Positions 47,028 to 55,985 of a DNA stretch of 58,357 nt are shown here, one piece after another. The notes under the pieces are model-generated. The model saw nothing but the letters and a program-made list of their open reading frames with translations. It did no database searches and was not told the DNA's origin. Position numbers and translations under genes: made by a program. Source of the stretch: BTRG01 sp036986275 (GTDB taxonomy: Bacteria; Pseudomonadota; Gammaproteobacteria; Acidiferrobacterales; SZUA-150); NCBI GenBank assembly GCA_036986275.1, contig BTRG01000008.1, forward strand, positions 1-58,357, given 5' to 3'. Each line of letters opens with the position of its first letter. The first letter of the stretch is position 1.

Positions 47028-47216
47028 ATGGTTTATCAGAAATCAATCCAGCAGGCGGACTCTAAGGAAGTGCTTTGTAATGTATTGCTAAAAGAAAAGA
47101 CCATCTTTGATGGCGGCGATGTAAAACAGTACAGAGGTTGCGGTGCTACAGGCCATACAGGTATGTGTATAAGGCAAAATCAAAGGAAATCAGGAATTGA
47201 TGGGTGGATGCTTTGA
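47028..47216 (+). CDS. Possible 62-residue small protein under FliA control
   Basis: ATG 47028 is 7 bases after AAAAGGA and ~47 bases after a FliA-type promoter. The product is hydrophilic and has no membrane helix. It contains two cysteines (GCGATGHTGMC) and basic residues at the end. I know no family. The nearby signals make translation plausible, but the ORF is short and base composition is like non-coding DNA. The remaining 124 bases to cheY hold AACAGT/ACTGTT inverted repeats (47268-47288) and no gene. Confidence 0.3.
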   Translation: MVYQKSIQQADSKEVLCNVLLKEKTIFDGGDVKQYRGCGATGHTGMCIRQNQRKSGIDGWML

Positions 47217-47340
47217 AATCATTTTCCAGTGCAGCACGATTAATCTGTGTATATGATACCTTCGCGCAACAGTAAAGAGATAACTGTTACAAATATACAT
47301 AAATACCAGGCAGAAATTAAAAGTTCATGAGGACCATAGT

Positions 47341-47706
47341 ATGGCAAGCATACTGACAGTAGACGACTCACCATCAATGAGAGAAATGGTGCATGCTATC
47401 CTGATAGGGGCCGGTCATGATGTAGTGCAGGCCAATGATGGACGGGAAGCCCTGCAGTCCGCACAGGAACACAATGACGTAGGACTGGTGCTTACCGATC
47501 TTAATATGCCTCATATGGATGGCATTACCCTGATCAAGGAATTGCGTTCTTTGCCAAATTACAAATACATACCCATTCTGATGTTGACGACTGAATCGGA
47601 AGGCCACAAGAAGCAACAAGGCAAGGATGCGGGTGCAACGGGTTGGATAGTGAAACCTTTTGACCCGGACAAATTATTGGCTGTAATAGAAAAGGTATTG
47701 GGATAA
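47341..47706 (+). CDS. cheY: CheY-type response regulator
   Basis: 121 residues: a single receiver domain. Acid pair Asp8-Asp9, phospho-acceptor Asp53 in LTDLNMPHMDG, Thr/Ser switch in LMLTTESEG, and Lys in IVKPFDP. It is transcribed with cheA (5 bases apart). The order cheY-cheA-cheW-mcp...cheR-cheD-cheB resembles P. aeruginosa che2, so it is a CheY2-like regulator of this cluster. Whether it drives the motor switch is not shown. GAGG precedes the start. Confidence 0.92.
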   Translation: MASILTVDDSPSMREMVHAILIGAGHDVVQANDGREALQSAQEHNDVGLVLTDLNMPHMDGITLIKELRSLPNYKYIPILMLTTESEGHKKQQGKDAGATGWIVKPFDPDKLLAVIEKVLG

Positions 47707-47711
47707 GTACT

Positions 47712-50030
47712 ATGGGCGTTGATTTGTCACAGTTTCACGAGACCTTTTTTGAGGAAGCCTCGGAAGGTCTGGATGACATGGAAAGCAGTCTCCTGAATTT
47801 AAAGCTGGATGGAGACTATGTCGAAGATGTGAATACGATTTTCCGCGGGGCGCACTCCATCAAGGGTGGTTCCGCCACCTTTGGCTTTTCGGACGTGGCG
47901 GAATTCACCCATGTCATGGAGACGCTGATGGACCAGGTGCGCTCGGGCGAACGAAAACCGACCCAGGAAGACATCGACCTGTTTCTGCTGTCGGTGGATT
48001 GCGTGCGGGATATGTTGTTTGCCCACCGGGATAGCGTCGATGTGGACCGGGACAAGGTCGCGGACATGCAGTCCAGGTTGGAGGCCGCCTTGCATGATAG
48101 CACGGTCACCCAGCAGGGTGGCAAAAGCAGTGACGACACCATCACCGAAGATGAGTTCGAGGCCCTGCTGGACGAACTGCACGGTAACGGTAAGGCACCC
48201 AGCGCCAAGAATCCACCGGCGACTGTGGGCTACGAAGAAATATCGGACGAAGAATTCGACTCGCTGCTTGATGATTTGCACGGGGCCGGCAAGGGGCCAA
48301 CATCCATGTTAACACAGGCCGTACCGGTGTCGGGATGGCACATCAGTTTCCGACCCTGCCCGGAGATGCTGAAAAGCGGCAACGATCCTAAGCGTATCAT
48401 CCGCGAGCTGGCCGCTATGGGTGAGCTGCAGGTGCAAGTCGATACCTCGGGATTGCCACCGTTCTCCGACATGAATCCCGAAGAATGTTACCTCGCCTGG
48501 GATATGGAATTGCGCACGCAAACCGGGCGTGACGATGTGGAAGAAGTCTTTGCCTGGGTTGATGACAGTTGTGACATCCAAATCAACGCCCTGGAGCCCG
48601 GGCAGGCAGAAGACGCGTGCGCCGTCTCTGCGGAGTCGAGCCAGGCAAAGGAAGACGAAACCCCACTAATCAAACCCGTGGACGGTGAACCCATGAAAAC
48701 AGACAACAAGAGCTCCAAACCGGCCGCGGTCCGGACCGGTCCGACGGCACAAAATACCGGGGGCGACAATAAGCCCGCTACGGAGACCAGCGGTACACAG
48801 CGTTCCAGCGGTGGCAGCGAGACAACATCCATACGTGTAAAAATCGAAAAAGTGGATGAATTGATCAATATGGTCGGCGAGTTGGTCATCACCCAGTCTA
48901 TGCTGAGCCGTTTCGGCGAAGATTTTGATATCAAAGACTTGCCCATGATGCGTGACGGTCTGGCGGAGTTGGAGCGCAATACCCGCGAGTTACAGGAGAG
49001 CGCCATGCGTATACGCATGTTGCCTATCAGTTTCGCCTTTAACCGCTTTCCGCGCTTGGTACGGGACCTCAGCAACAAGCTTGGCAAGAAAATCGAACTC
49101 AAATTGACGGGTGAACAGACGGAACTCGATAAGACCGTCATGGAAAAGATCGGCGATCCGCTGGTGCACCTGGTACGTAACGCCCTGGATCACGGTATCG
49201 AGGCGCCGGAAGTGCGCCAGGCCGCAGGTAAACCCGAAACCGGAATACTGCAACTGAACGCCTACCATGAGGGTGGCAATATCGTCATCGAAATCAGTGA
49301 TGATGGCGCTGGCTTGAACACACAGAAGATCCTGACCAAGGCCAGAGAGCAGGGCATCGTCACCGATGAATCTGCCTTGAGCGAGCAGGAAATCTGTGAC
49401 TTGATTTTCCATCCCGGTTTGTCCACGGCAGGTGAGGTTAGTGATGTCTCCGGCCGCGGAGTGGGTATGGACGTGGTACGGAAAAATATTCGCGATCTCT
49501 CCGGTAATGTGGAGATCTATTCCAAGACCGGTGAGGGATCCACCATTACCATTCGTTTGCCACTGACCCTGGCCATCCTCGACGGTCAGATTATCCGTGT
49601 CGGTAACGAGACCTACATCATCCCCCTTGTTTCCATCATCGAAACCATCCAGGTGGACAAACAATCGGTAAATGCTGTAGCAGGCAACACCGAGGTCTTC
49701 TCTCTTCGCGAACAGTATATACAGATTATCCGTTTGTACGACGTATTCGGAATAGATCCGGATAAAACCGATTTATCTGAAGGGCTCCTGGTCGTAGTGG
49801 AAGGTGACAATCAGAAGGTCGGGCTGTTCGTGGATGAGTTGTACGGCCAGCAACAGGTCGTAATCAAGAGCTTGAAATCCAATTACAAGGCCGTAGAGGG
49901 AATTTCCGGTGCGACGATATTGGGTGATGGCACCGTGGCCTTGATTATTGATACGCCTGGGTTGATCAAGCTGGCCCATGACCGGGGCATTACCAGCCAT
50001 ACACAATTTGGTCAGGGCGCCGCAGCCTAG
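47712..50030 (+). CDS. cheA: CheA, chemotaxis histidine kinase
   Basis: 772 residues. P1 Hpt domain (1-105) has the phospho-His48 in FRGAHSIKGGSATF. Two near-identical acidic repeats follow (about 141-161 and 178-198: DEFEALLDELHGNGKAP and DEEFDSLLDDLHGAGKGP). Next come a P2-like ferredoxin fold (205-290), a Lys/Thr-rich linker, P3 dimerisation helices, the ATPase with HLVRNALDHGIE, DDGAGL and GRGVGMDVV, and a C-terminal CheW-like P5. It receives signals from the MCP via CheW and phosphorylates CheY and CheB. GC rises sharply about 120 bases into the gene. Confidence 0.96.
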   Translation: MGVDLSQFHETFFEEASEGLDDMESSLLNLKLDGDYVEDVNTIFRGAHSIKGGSATFGFSDVAEFTHVMETLMDQVRSGERKPTQEDIDLFLLSVDCVRDMLFAHRDSVDVDRDKVADMQSRLEAALHDSTVTQQGGKSSDDTITEDEFEALLDELHGNGKAPSAKNPPATVGYEEISDEEFDSLLDDLHGAGKGPTSMLTQAVPVSGWHISFRPCPEMLKSGNDPKRIIRELAAMGELQVQVDTSGLPPFSDMNPEECYLAWDMELRTQTGRDDVEEVFAWVDDSCDIQINALEPGQAEDACAVSAESSQAKEDETPLIKPVDGEPMKTDNKSSKPAAVRTGPTAQNTGGDNKPATETSGTQRSSGGSETTSIRVKIEKVDELINMVGELVITQSMLSRFGEDFDIKDLPMMRDGLAELERNTRELQESAMRIRMLPISFAFNRFPRLVRDLSNKLGKKIELKLTGEQTELDKTVMEKIGDPLVHLVRNALDHGIEAPEVRQAAGKPETGILQLNAYHEGGNIVIEISDDGAGLNTQKILTKAREQGIVTDESALSEQEICDLIFHPGLSTAGEVSDVSGRGVGMDVVRKNIRDLSGNVEIYSKTGEGSTITIRLPLTLAILDGQIIRVGNETYIIPLVSIIETIQVDKQSVNAVAGNTEVFSLREQYIQIIRLYDVFGIDPDKTDLSEGLLVVVEGDNQKVGLFVDELYGQQQVVIKSLKSNYKAVEGISGATILGDGTVALIIDTPGLIKLAHDRGITSHTQFGQGAAA

Positions 50031-50058
50031 TTCAAAATATCAATCGGAGAATAGAGTT

Positions 50059-50571
50059 ATGAATGCAGCAGAGAACATCGCAATGGAGCAAGATACCGCT
50101 ATCGATGAGCAAACGAGACAGTTTCTCACGTTTTTACTGGCAGAGGAAGAATACGGTGTTGATATTCTACGCGTTCAAGAAGTGAAAGGATGGACACCCG
50201 TAACATGTATACCGCAGTCGCCTGAATACGTGCGGGGCGTGTTGAATCTGCGAGGGACCATCGTGCCCATAATAGATTTGCGTATGCGATTCAATATAGA
50301 CACGGTCGAGTATACGCGGACGACGGTGATTATCGTGATATCGGTGGAATCAGAAGATAGTGATCGTGTTATCGGAGTCGTCGCGGATGGCGTATCGGAT
50401 GTGATTGATGTGGTACAGGAGAAGATAAAGTCGGCACCGGATTTTGGCACCAAGGTGCATACCGATTTTATTTCAGGTCTGGCAACCATCGATGAAAAGA
50501 TGATTATGTTGCTGGATATCGACAAACTGTTGACCGCGGACGAGATCAAGGGTCTGGACACGCTTGTATAA
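50059..50571 (+). CDS. cheW: CheW, receptor-kinase coupling protein
   Basis: About 170 residues. ATG 50059 follows CGGAGA; the open frame extends back into cheA but that part is unlike CheW. Family features: LTFLLAEEEYGVDILRVQEV, VRGVLNLRGTIVPIIDLR, RVIGVVADGVSDVIDV, GLATIDEKMIMLLDID. It bridges CheA and the MCP. Confidence 0.95.
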   Translation: MNAAENIAMEQDTAIDEQTRQFLTFLLAEEEYGVDILRVQEVKGWTPVTCIPQSPEYVRGVLNLRGTIVPIIDLRMRFNIDTVEYTRTTVIIVISVESEDSDRVIGVVADGVSDVIDVVQEKIKSAPDFGTKVHTDFISGLATIDEKMIMLLDIDKLLTADEIKGLDTLV

Positions 50572-50664
50572 GCGTTTCCATGCAAATTAGGAATAATTGA
50601 AACGTGTTAGGTAATAGGGTTTGAGTTTTAGCCCAGAAAACGCTAAACAAAAGAGGACAGTAAG

Positions 50665-52749
50665 ATGAAATTGTTAAAGAATCTAACCATCAAGACCAAG
50701 ATCATGCTGATGTTGATGTTCCCTATGTTGGGTCTGGGCTACTTCGGCATCTATAGCGTCAGTGAGAAAATGGATGTCGCTGCCGAAATGGGGGCCATCC
50801 AACCGCTGGCACAACTTGCCGTTAAGGCCAGTACGCTGGTGCACGAAACCCAGAAGGAGCGCGGCGCCACCGCGGGATACCTGGGCAGCAAGGGCAAGAA
50901 ATTTGCCCAGGAACTGCCGGCGCAGCGATCCAGCACTGACGCCAAACGCGCGGAGCTCAAGGACTTTCTCAAGGATTTCAATGCCGAGACATTTGGCAAT
51001 GGATTCAAGGCCAAGCTCAATGATGCCCTGGGTCGCCTGAACCAGATTGACGCCAAGCGCAGTGTGGTGAGCTCCATGAACATCAAGATGGGCGATGCCA
51101 TTAGTTATTATACCGGCATGAATCGCGCCTTCCTCGGTGTGATCGACCATATGACCAAGCTGACTGAAAATGGCAAGGTGGCACGTGCCATTGCGGCCTA
51201 TATCAATTTCCTGCAAGGCAAGGAGCGCGCAGGGGTAGAACGCGCAGTAATGTCCAGCACCTTTGCCCGTGATTCCTTTGCGCCGGGCATGCTCAAGAAG
51301 TTCGGTACCCTGGTGGCGGAACAGAATAGCTATACCAATGTCTTTCTATCGCTGGCCACCGACGAAGCGAAAAACATCTACAAGCAGAAGATGAGCAGTT
51401 CGATCGTGAACGAGGTCAACAGCATGCGCCAAGTGGCCTATGCCAAGGCCAACGAGGGCGGATTCGGTATCGAAGCCACTGTCTGGTTCAGAACCATTAC
51501 CGGAAAGATTGGTTTGCTTAAGGAGACAGAGGACTGGTTGTCCAAAGACCTGATCGCTACCGTAGACGATCTCTATGGGTCGGCGCAGACGACAAAAGTA
51601 TTGTATATCGGTCTGGTTTCCGTGATCGGTGTCCTTACCTTGTTAATGGCATTTTTCATTGCTCTGAACATTACCGGCGATCTCAAGAATGCCTTGCTGG
51701 CTCTTGAAGACATTGCCGAAGGTGAAGGCGACCTGACTCGCCGGCTCGATGCTACGGGCAAGGATGAGATTGCCAAGCTTTCTGACGCGTTTAACCGCTT
51801 CGCCGGCAAGATTCAGGATATGGTTAGCCAGATCAAGAACACATCGGGTTCCATTCTCAACGGGTCCCAGGAAATCTCCACCGGCAACATCGACCTGTCC
51901 CAGCGTACCGAGGAACAGGCTTCATCACTGGAAGAGACCGCTTCTTCAATGGAAGAGATGACCTCGACGGTGAAACAAAACGCCGACAACGCCCGTCAGG
52001 CCAATCAATTGGCCAATGTCGCTCGCGAGCAGGCGGAAAAAGGCGGTAGCGTGGTCAGCGACGCCATCAACGCCATGGCTGAGATCAACGGCTCCAGCAA
52101 GAAGATCGCCGACATCATTAGTGTGATAGATGAAATCGCCTTCCAGACCAATCTGTTGGCTCTGAATGCCGCCGTCGAAGCCGCCCGTGCCGGTGAACAG
52201 GGCAGAGGATTCGCCGTCGTCGCCAGCGAGGTGCGCAACTTGGCGCAACGCAGCGCCACGGCAGCCAAGGAGATAAAGGATCTGATCAGCGATTCGGTGG
52301 ATAAGGTCAAGGCCGGCTCCGAGCTTGTGGACAAGTCCGGCGAAACCCTGACCGAGATCGTTCAGGGTGTCAAAAAGGTTTCAGACATCGTCTCCGAGAT
52401 TGCCGCCGCCAGCCAGGAGCAATCCTCCGGCATCGATCAGGTCAATAAGGCCGTAATGCAAATGGATGAGATGACGCAACAGAATGCCGCCCTGGTGGAA
52501 GAGGCCGCGGCGGCGTCCAAGTCCATGGAGGAGCAGGCCAAGGGCCTGTATACCATGGTGTCCATGTTCCGTGTGGACGATTCGGACTCATCGAAGGCGG
52601 AAGTCGATAATGTTGTAGCGATACAGCCGGTGCAAGCGAAGAAAACAGTACGCCGGAAACAGGAGAAAGTGGCAAAGCAGGAGCCCAAGAAATCAGCGCG
52701 ACCGGCGAAAACCGGCACGGACGATAGCAGTGAGTGGGAAGAGTTTTAA
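50665..52749 (+). CDS. Methyl-accepting chemotaxis protein with NIT sensor and CheR/CheB tether
   Basis: 694 residues. Membrane helices are at about 12-33 and 310-335. The periplasmic part resembles the all-helical NIT (nitrate/nitrite-sensing type) domain, with VHETQKERGATAGYLGSKGK and later EQNSYTNVFLSLA. HAMP follows, then the signalling hairpin with tip EIAFQTNLLALNAAVEAARA. A long Lys-rich linker ends in EWEEF, matching the WxxF-type tail that recruits CheR/CheB and recalls GWEEF of P. aeruginosa McpB/Aer2. Nitrate or nitrite sensing is inferred from the domain name only. Confidence 0.92.
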   Translation: MKLLKNLTIKTKIMLMLMFPMLGLGYFGIYSVSEKMDVAAEMGAIQPLAQLAVKASTLVHETQKERGATAGYLGSKGKKFAQELPAQRSSTDAKRAELKDFLKDFNAETFGNGFKAKLNDALGRLNQIDAKRSVVSSMNIKMGDAISYYTGMNRAFLGVIDHMTKLTENGKVARAIAAYINFLQGKERAGVERAVMSSTFARDSFAPGMLKKFGTLVAEQNSYTNVFLSLATDEAKNIYKQKMSSSIVNEVNSMRQVAYAKANEGGFGIEATVWFRTITGKIGLLKETEDWLSKDLIATVDDLYGSAQTTKVLYIGLVSVIGVLTLLMAFFIALNITGDLKNALLALEDIAEGEGDLTRRLDATGKDEIAKLSDAFNRFAGKIQDMVSQIKNTSGSILNGSQEISTGNIDLSQRTEEQASSLEETASSMEEMTSTVKQNADNARQANQLANVAREQAEKGGSVVSDAINAMAEINGSSKKIADIISVIDEIAFQTNLLALNAAVEAARAGEQGRGFAVVASEVRNLAQRSATAAKEIKDLISDSVDKVKAGSELVDKSGETLTEIVQGVKKVSDIVSEIAAASQEQSSGIDQVNKAVMQMDEMTQQNAALVEEAAAASKSMEEQAKGLYTMVSMFRVDDSDSSKAEVDNVVAIQPVQAKKTVRRKQEKVAKQEPKKSARPAKTGTDDSSEWEEF

Positions 52750-52768
52750 AGGAATGAAATGGTAGGCC

Positions 52769-53078
52769 TTGAACGCCGCGGCCGGCCAGGAGCAAACCAC
52801 GGGCATCGATCAAGCGGGCGAGGCGGTTGCCAGTATCGATGAAACGTCGCAACAAAATGCGACTCTGGTGGAGCAAATGGCCGCCGCCGGCAAGACCATG
52901 GAAGAGCGGGCGGACCGGATTGATCGCATTCTTCAGGGTTGGCGCCGGCGGTGAACCGGAGACCGCGGAAAATGTCTTGCCCTACGATAGCACCCGGCCC
53001 GCCGATACCGGTGTCGGTATCAAGCAATATGTCAGCGGACCGGTGAAGCTGAAAACCGGTGCCGGCGGTGAGGAATAG
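52769..53078 (+). pseudogene. Truncated and frameshifted MCP remnant
   Basis: Frame from 52769 reads AAGQEQTTGIDQAGEAV and SQQNATLVEQMAAAGKTMEE, the C-terminal end of an MCP signalling domain. Near 52919 it shifts: one extra base moves the sense into the next frame, which continues LIAFFRVGAGGEPETAEN to a stop at 53078. There is no N-terminal part: a stop (52763-52765) lies just upstream. It differs from the intact neighbour, so it is a remnant of another receptor. The parA-like gene starts 50 bases later. Confidence 0.75.
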
Positions 53079-53127
53079 TAAGAATTCTAATGGATGCCTG
53101 GCAAAGGCCATACGGGAATATAGTTCG

Positions 53128-53883
53128 ATGCGCATTATCGCAGTCATGAATCAGAAGGGTGGTGTGGGAAAGTCCACAACCACCATGAATATTGCTCATG
53201 CCATGGCCTTGTCTGGCAAGCAGGTGCTGGCTCTGGATATGGACCCGCAGGGACATCTTGCTGCCGGGCTGGGCTTCCATCAGTCGGAGAGTGGCGGCCT
53301 GGATGAGGTGTTATTGGAAAAGGCCGAAATGAAGACCGTGTTGTTACCGGCGCGGGAGAAACTGCAACTGGCGCCGGCCGGGGATCGCCTGGCGGAGTTC
53401 GAAACCGTATCCACCGGCGGCGCCGAGCGTGGCTGGTATCTCAAAGAAGCCATGGAGCAAAGCGCCAATGGTGAGGATTATGTGTTGATAGACTGCCCAC
53501 CCTCCGCGGGTCTGTTGGCCATGAATGCCTTGTTTGCCGCCGAAGAGATTCTGGTGCCTGTCTCAGGGGACTACCTAGCATTGCACGGTTTGTCGCGTTT
53601 TATGCAGATACTCAAGCATATCGACGAATCGTTGGGCCGGGAGAGCCGTATGTGGGTTGCTTTGACCCGTTATTACGGGCGCCGGCGACTGGCCCAGGAA
53701 GTGCGCGACAAACTATTGGAATATTTTCCCGGGTGTGTGCTCGTTACACCCATTCGGGAGTGCGTGGCCCTGGCTGAGAGCCCTAGCTTCGGCGAAACCG
53801 TTTTTGAATATCAGAATCGGAGCAATGGCGCCGAGGATTACCGCGCGCTGGCATCCGATCTCATGCATCAGAGGACACTGTGA
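53128..53883 (+). CDS. ParA/MinD-type ATPase in a chemotaxis cluster (ParC-like)
   Basis: About 251 residues; ATG 53128. Deviant Walker A NQKGGVGKSTTTMN, the Asp-rich LDMDPQGHLAAGLG, and Walker B YVLIDCPPSAGLLAMNAL. ParC/PpfA-type relatives of ParA place chemoreceptor arrays at the pole or mid-cell in several proteobacteria; its setting among che genes supports that. No parB follows. Overlaps the STAS gene by one base. Confidence 0.88.
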   Translation: MRIIAVMNQKGGVGKSTTTMNIAHAMALSGKQVLALDMDPQGHLAAGLGFHQSESGGLDEVLLEKAEMKTVLLPAREKLQLAPAGDRLAEFETVSTGGAERGWYLKEAMEQSANGEDYVLIDCPPSAGLLAMNALFAAEEILVPVSGDYLALHGLSRFMQILKHIDESLGRESRMWVALTRYYGRRRLAQEVRDKLLEYFPGCVLVTPIRECVALAESPSFGETVFEYQNRSNGAEDYRALASDLMHQRTL

Positions 53884-54437
53884 TGGCAAAGAAAAAGCCC
53901 AGGAAACTCGGTTTCGATCCTCTGGCCTGGATGAAACAGGAAGAGTTTGAATCCGCGAAGCCTTCGATGTCTACCGAAGCGTCGGAAGATACGGTGGACG
54001 ACAAGAATCCAGGATTGAACAAGAAAGTGGCAAGTGCGAAACCGAAGCCCGCCGCTCGTAAGAAGAAACAGGTCGCATCCGACAAGCAGACGCCCCCAAA
54101 GCAGGTTTCTGAAAGCAAAACTGAACCGGTCCCGGATGCGGTAAAGTCGGAACCGGTGAACGATACCAGGGTGAGTTTACCGGAGAGCCTGGGTATGGAA
54201 CAAATGCTGGAACTGCACCAGAAACTGAAGCAAGCCATAGAGTGCCAGCAGGCCGTGGTGCTGGACGGCAAGGCCGTGGAATCGACCCATGCGGTCGGGT
54301 TGCAGTTGTTAACGGCCTTCTTCGGCGAGATCGCTGGCTGCGGCGCTGAAGTTCAATGGCAAGACCCGTCCGACGAATTAATTGCGTCAGCAAAATTACT
54401 GGGTCTGAGTGAGACGCTGCAATTGCCGGCTGCCTGA
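53883..54437 (+). CDS. STAS-domain protein with basic N-terminal region, partner of the ParA-like ATPase
   Basis: 184 residues. A short N-terminal motif LGFDPLAWMKQEE is followed by a ~70-residue Lys/Pro/Ser-rich disordered stretch, then a C-terminal STAS-like domain (about 100-184: QAVVLDGKAVESTHAVGLQL, FFGEIAGCGAEVQW, LLGLSETLQL). A Ser or Thr at the usual STAS phosphosite appears as EST. It starts inside the stop codon of the ParA-like gene. It may anchor or regulate that ATPase; function unproven. Confidence 0.65.
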   Translation: MAKKKPRKLGFDPLAWMKQEEFESAKPSMSTEASEDTVDDKNPGLNKKVASAKPKPAARKKKQVASDKQTPPKQVSESKTEPVPDAVKSEPVNDTRVSLPESLGMEQMLELHQKLKQAIECQQAVVLDGKAVESTHAVGLQLLTAFFGEIAGCGAEVQWQDPSDELIASAKLLGLSETLQLPAA

Positions 54438-54451
54438 ACCGTCATACTCTA

Positions 54452-55318
54452 ATGTCAGGGTCGATCTTAAAAGAAGAAAACGTACAGAGTAAGCGGGATT
54501 ATCTGTTTTCGGACGACGATTTCAATTTCCTGCGTAAGCTGGTGACCGAAAACACGGGTATCGTGCTGGCGGATCACAAGCGCGACATGGTCTACGGTCG
54601 CTTGTGTCGGCGTTTGCGGGCGCTGAATCTGGACAGTTTCTCCGACTATTGTGAACTTGTCCGCTCCGACAACGATGGCGAGCTGGTGGAACTGGTCAAC
54701 GCCATTACCACCAATTTGACATCATTTTTTCGAGAGCCGCATCATTTCGACTACCTCTCGAAGACCGTACTGCCGGAACTCGTAAAACACAAGGCGCGGA
54801 CAAAACAGATACGCATCTGGTCGGCCGGTTGTTCGACCGGTGAGGAACCCTACAGCATCGCCATGGTGGTCCAGGAATCCCTGCCGGAGGCCGCTTCCTG
54901 GAACATCAAAATCCTTGCCACCGACCTTGATTCGAACTGTGTCGAGACCGCCCGCAAGGGGGTGTACAAGGAGGAGCGCGTTTCCGGAATTTCCGGTGGG
55001 CGTCTGAGGCGATGGTTCAAACGAGGCGTTGGACCCAATGCCGGTCTGGCCAGGGTAAAACCCGAGCTGCAACGGCTGATAGATTTCAAGCCGCTGAACC
55101 TGTTACACACCTGGCCCATGAGAGGGCCCTTCGACCTGATTTTTTGTCGGAATGTAGTCATTTATTTCGACAAGCAGACCCAGGCCCGGTTATTCAGCCG
55201 CTACGCGGATATATTGGATGACCGGGGACATTTGTATATCGGTCATTCAGAGTCTCTCTATAAGGTTACTGACCGCTTCGAGCTGATTGGCCAGACAATA
55301 TACCGGAAGGCGAAATAA
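54452..55318 (+). CDS. cheR: CheR, chemoreceptor methyltransferase
   Basis: 288 residues. N-terminal FLRKLVTENTGIVLADHKRD helical domain. The SAM-binding domain has IWSAGCSTGEEPYSIAM, TDLDSNCVETARKGVY and IFCRNVVIYFD. It methylates glutamates on MCPs. The EWEEF tail of the MCP nearby is the expected docking site for CheR. Followed by cheD after 3 bases. Confidence 0.96.
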   Translation: MSGSILKEENVQSKRDYLFSDDDFNFLRKLVTENTGIVLADHKRDMVYGRLCRRLRALNLDSFSDYCELVRSDNDGELVELVNAITTNLTSFFREPHHFDYLSKTVLPELVKHKARTKQIRIWSAGCSTGEEPYSIAMVVQESLPEAASWNIKILATDLDSNCVETARKGVYKEERVSGISGGRLRRWFKRGVGPNAGLARVKPELQRLIDFKPLNLLHTWPMRGPFDLIFCRNVVIYFDKQTQARLFSRYADILDDRGHLYIGHSESLYKVTDRFELIGQTIYRKAK

Positions 55319-55321
55319 TCG

Positions 55322-55963
55322 GTGGCATATGAATCACTCAAGAAGGATTCACCACCCATGCCCAGGGCCCTGCCCGGCTTTGAGGGCATCAATCGCTACT
55401 GGGACCCACATCGCCAGGCCTTTAGCGCCAAGATCCTGCCTGGCGAGTATTACATCAGCACCAATGACGAGATGATTCAGACGGTGCTCGGTTCCTGTGT
55501 CTCTGCCTGTATACGGGATACCGTGTTCAGCATTGGTGGCATGAACCATTTTATGTTGCCCTCGGACGATACCGGCAACTGGGCGGACAATGACAATGCC
55601 TCGGCGCGATACGGTAACTTTGCCATGGAGCAACTGATAAATAGTATTTTGAAAAATGGCGGCAAGCGCGAGAACCTGGAAGTGAAGCTCGTGGGTGGCG
55701 GTAAGATCCTTTCATCCATGACCGATATCGGCAAGCGAAATATCGAATTTGTTCTGGAATACATCAGAAAAGAGGGATTCATGCTGACATCGCAGGATCT
55801 TGGCGATATTTGTCCGAGGAAGGTGGCCTATCACCCCATAACAGGAAAAATGCTGGTGAAGAAACTGCGTTCATTGCATAACGATACGATCCTGCAACGC
55901 GAGTCCTCGTACCGACACGACATCGTAGAAAAACCTGTCGAGGGTGAAATTGAACTCTTCTAG
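55322..55963 (+). CDS. cheD: CheD, receptor glutamine deamidase
   Basis: 213 residues from GTG 55322. The deamidase site has Cys in VLGSCVSACIRD and His in GGMNHFMLPSD; the following VKLVGGGKILSSMTDIGKRN is also conserved. CheD deamidates receptor glutamines and in some bacteria works with CheC; no cheC is here. cheB overlaps or follows closely, giving a cheR-cheD-cheB adaptation block. Confidence 0.94.
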   Translation: MAYESLKKDSPPMPRALPGFEGINRYWDPHRQAFSAKILPGEYYISTNDEMIQTVLGSCVSACIRDTVFSIGGMNHFMLPSDDTGNWADNDNASARYGNFAMEQLINSILKNGGKRENLEVKLVGGGKILSSMTDIGKRNIEFVLEYIRKEGFMLTSQDLGDICPRKVAYHPITGKMLVKKLRSLHNDTILQRESSYRHDIVEKPVEGEIELF

Positions 55964-55985
55964 GGTGTATGACCGGAATGGCAAT

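Noticed and set aside
49978..50058. Longer cheW start inside cheA
   Set aside because: The extra residues do not resemble CheW, and ATG 50059 has a ribosome-binding site.
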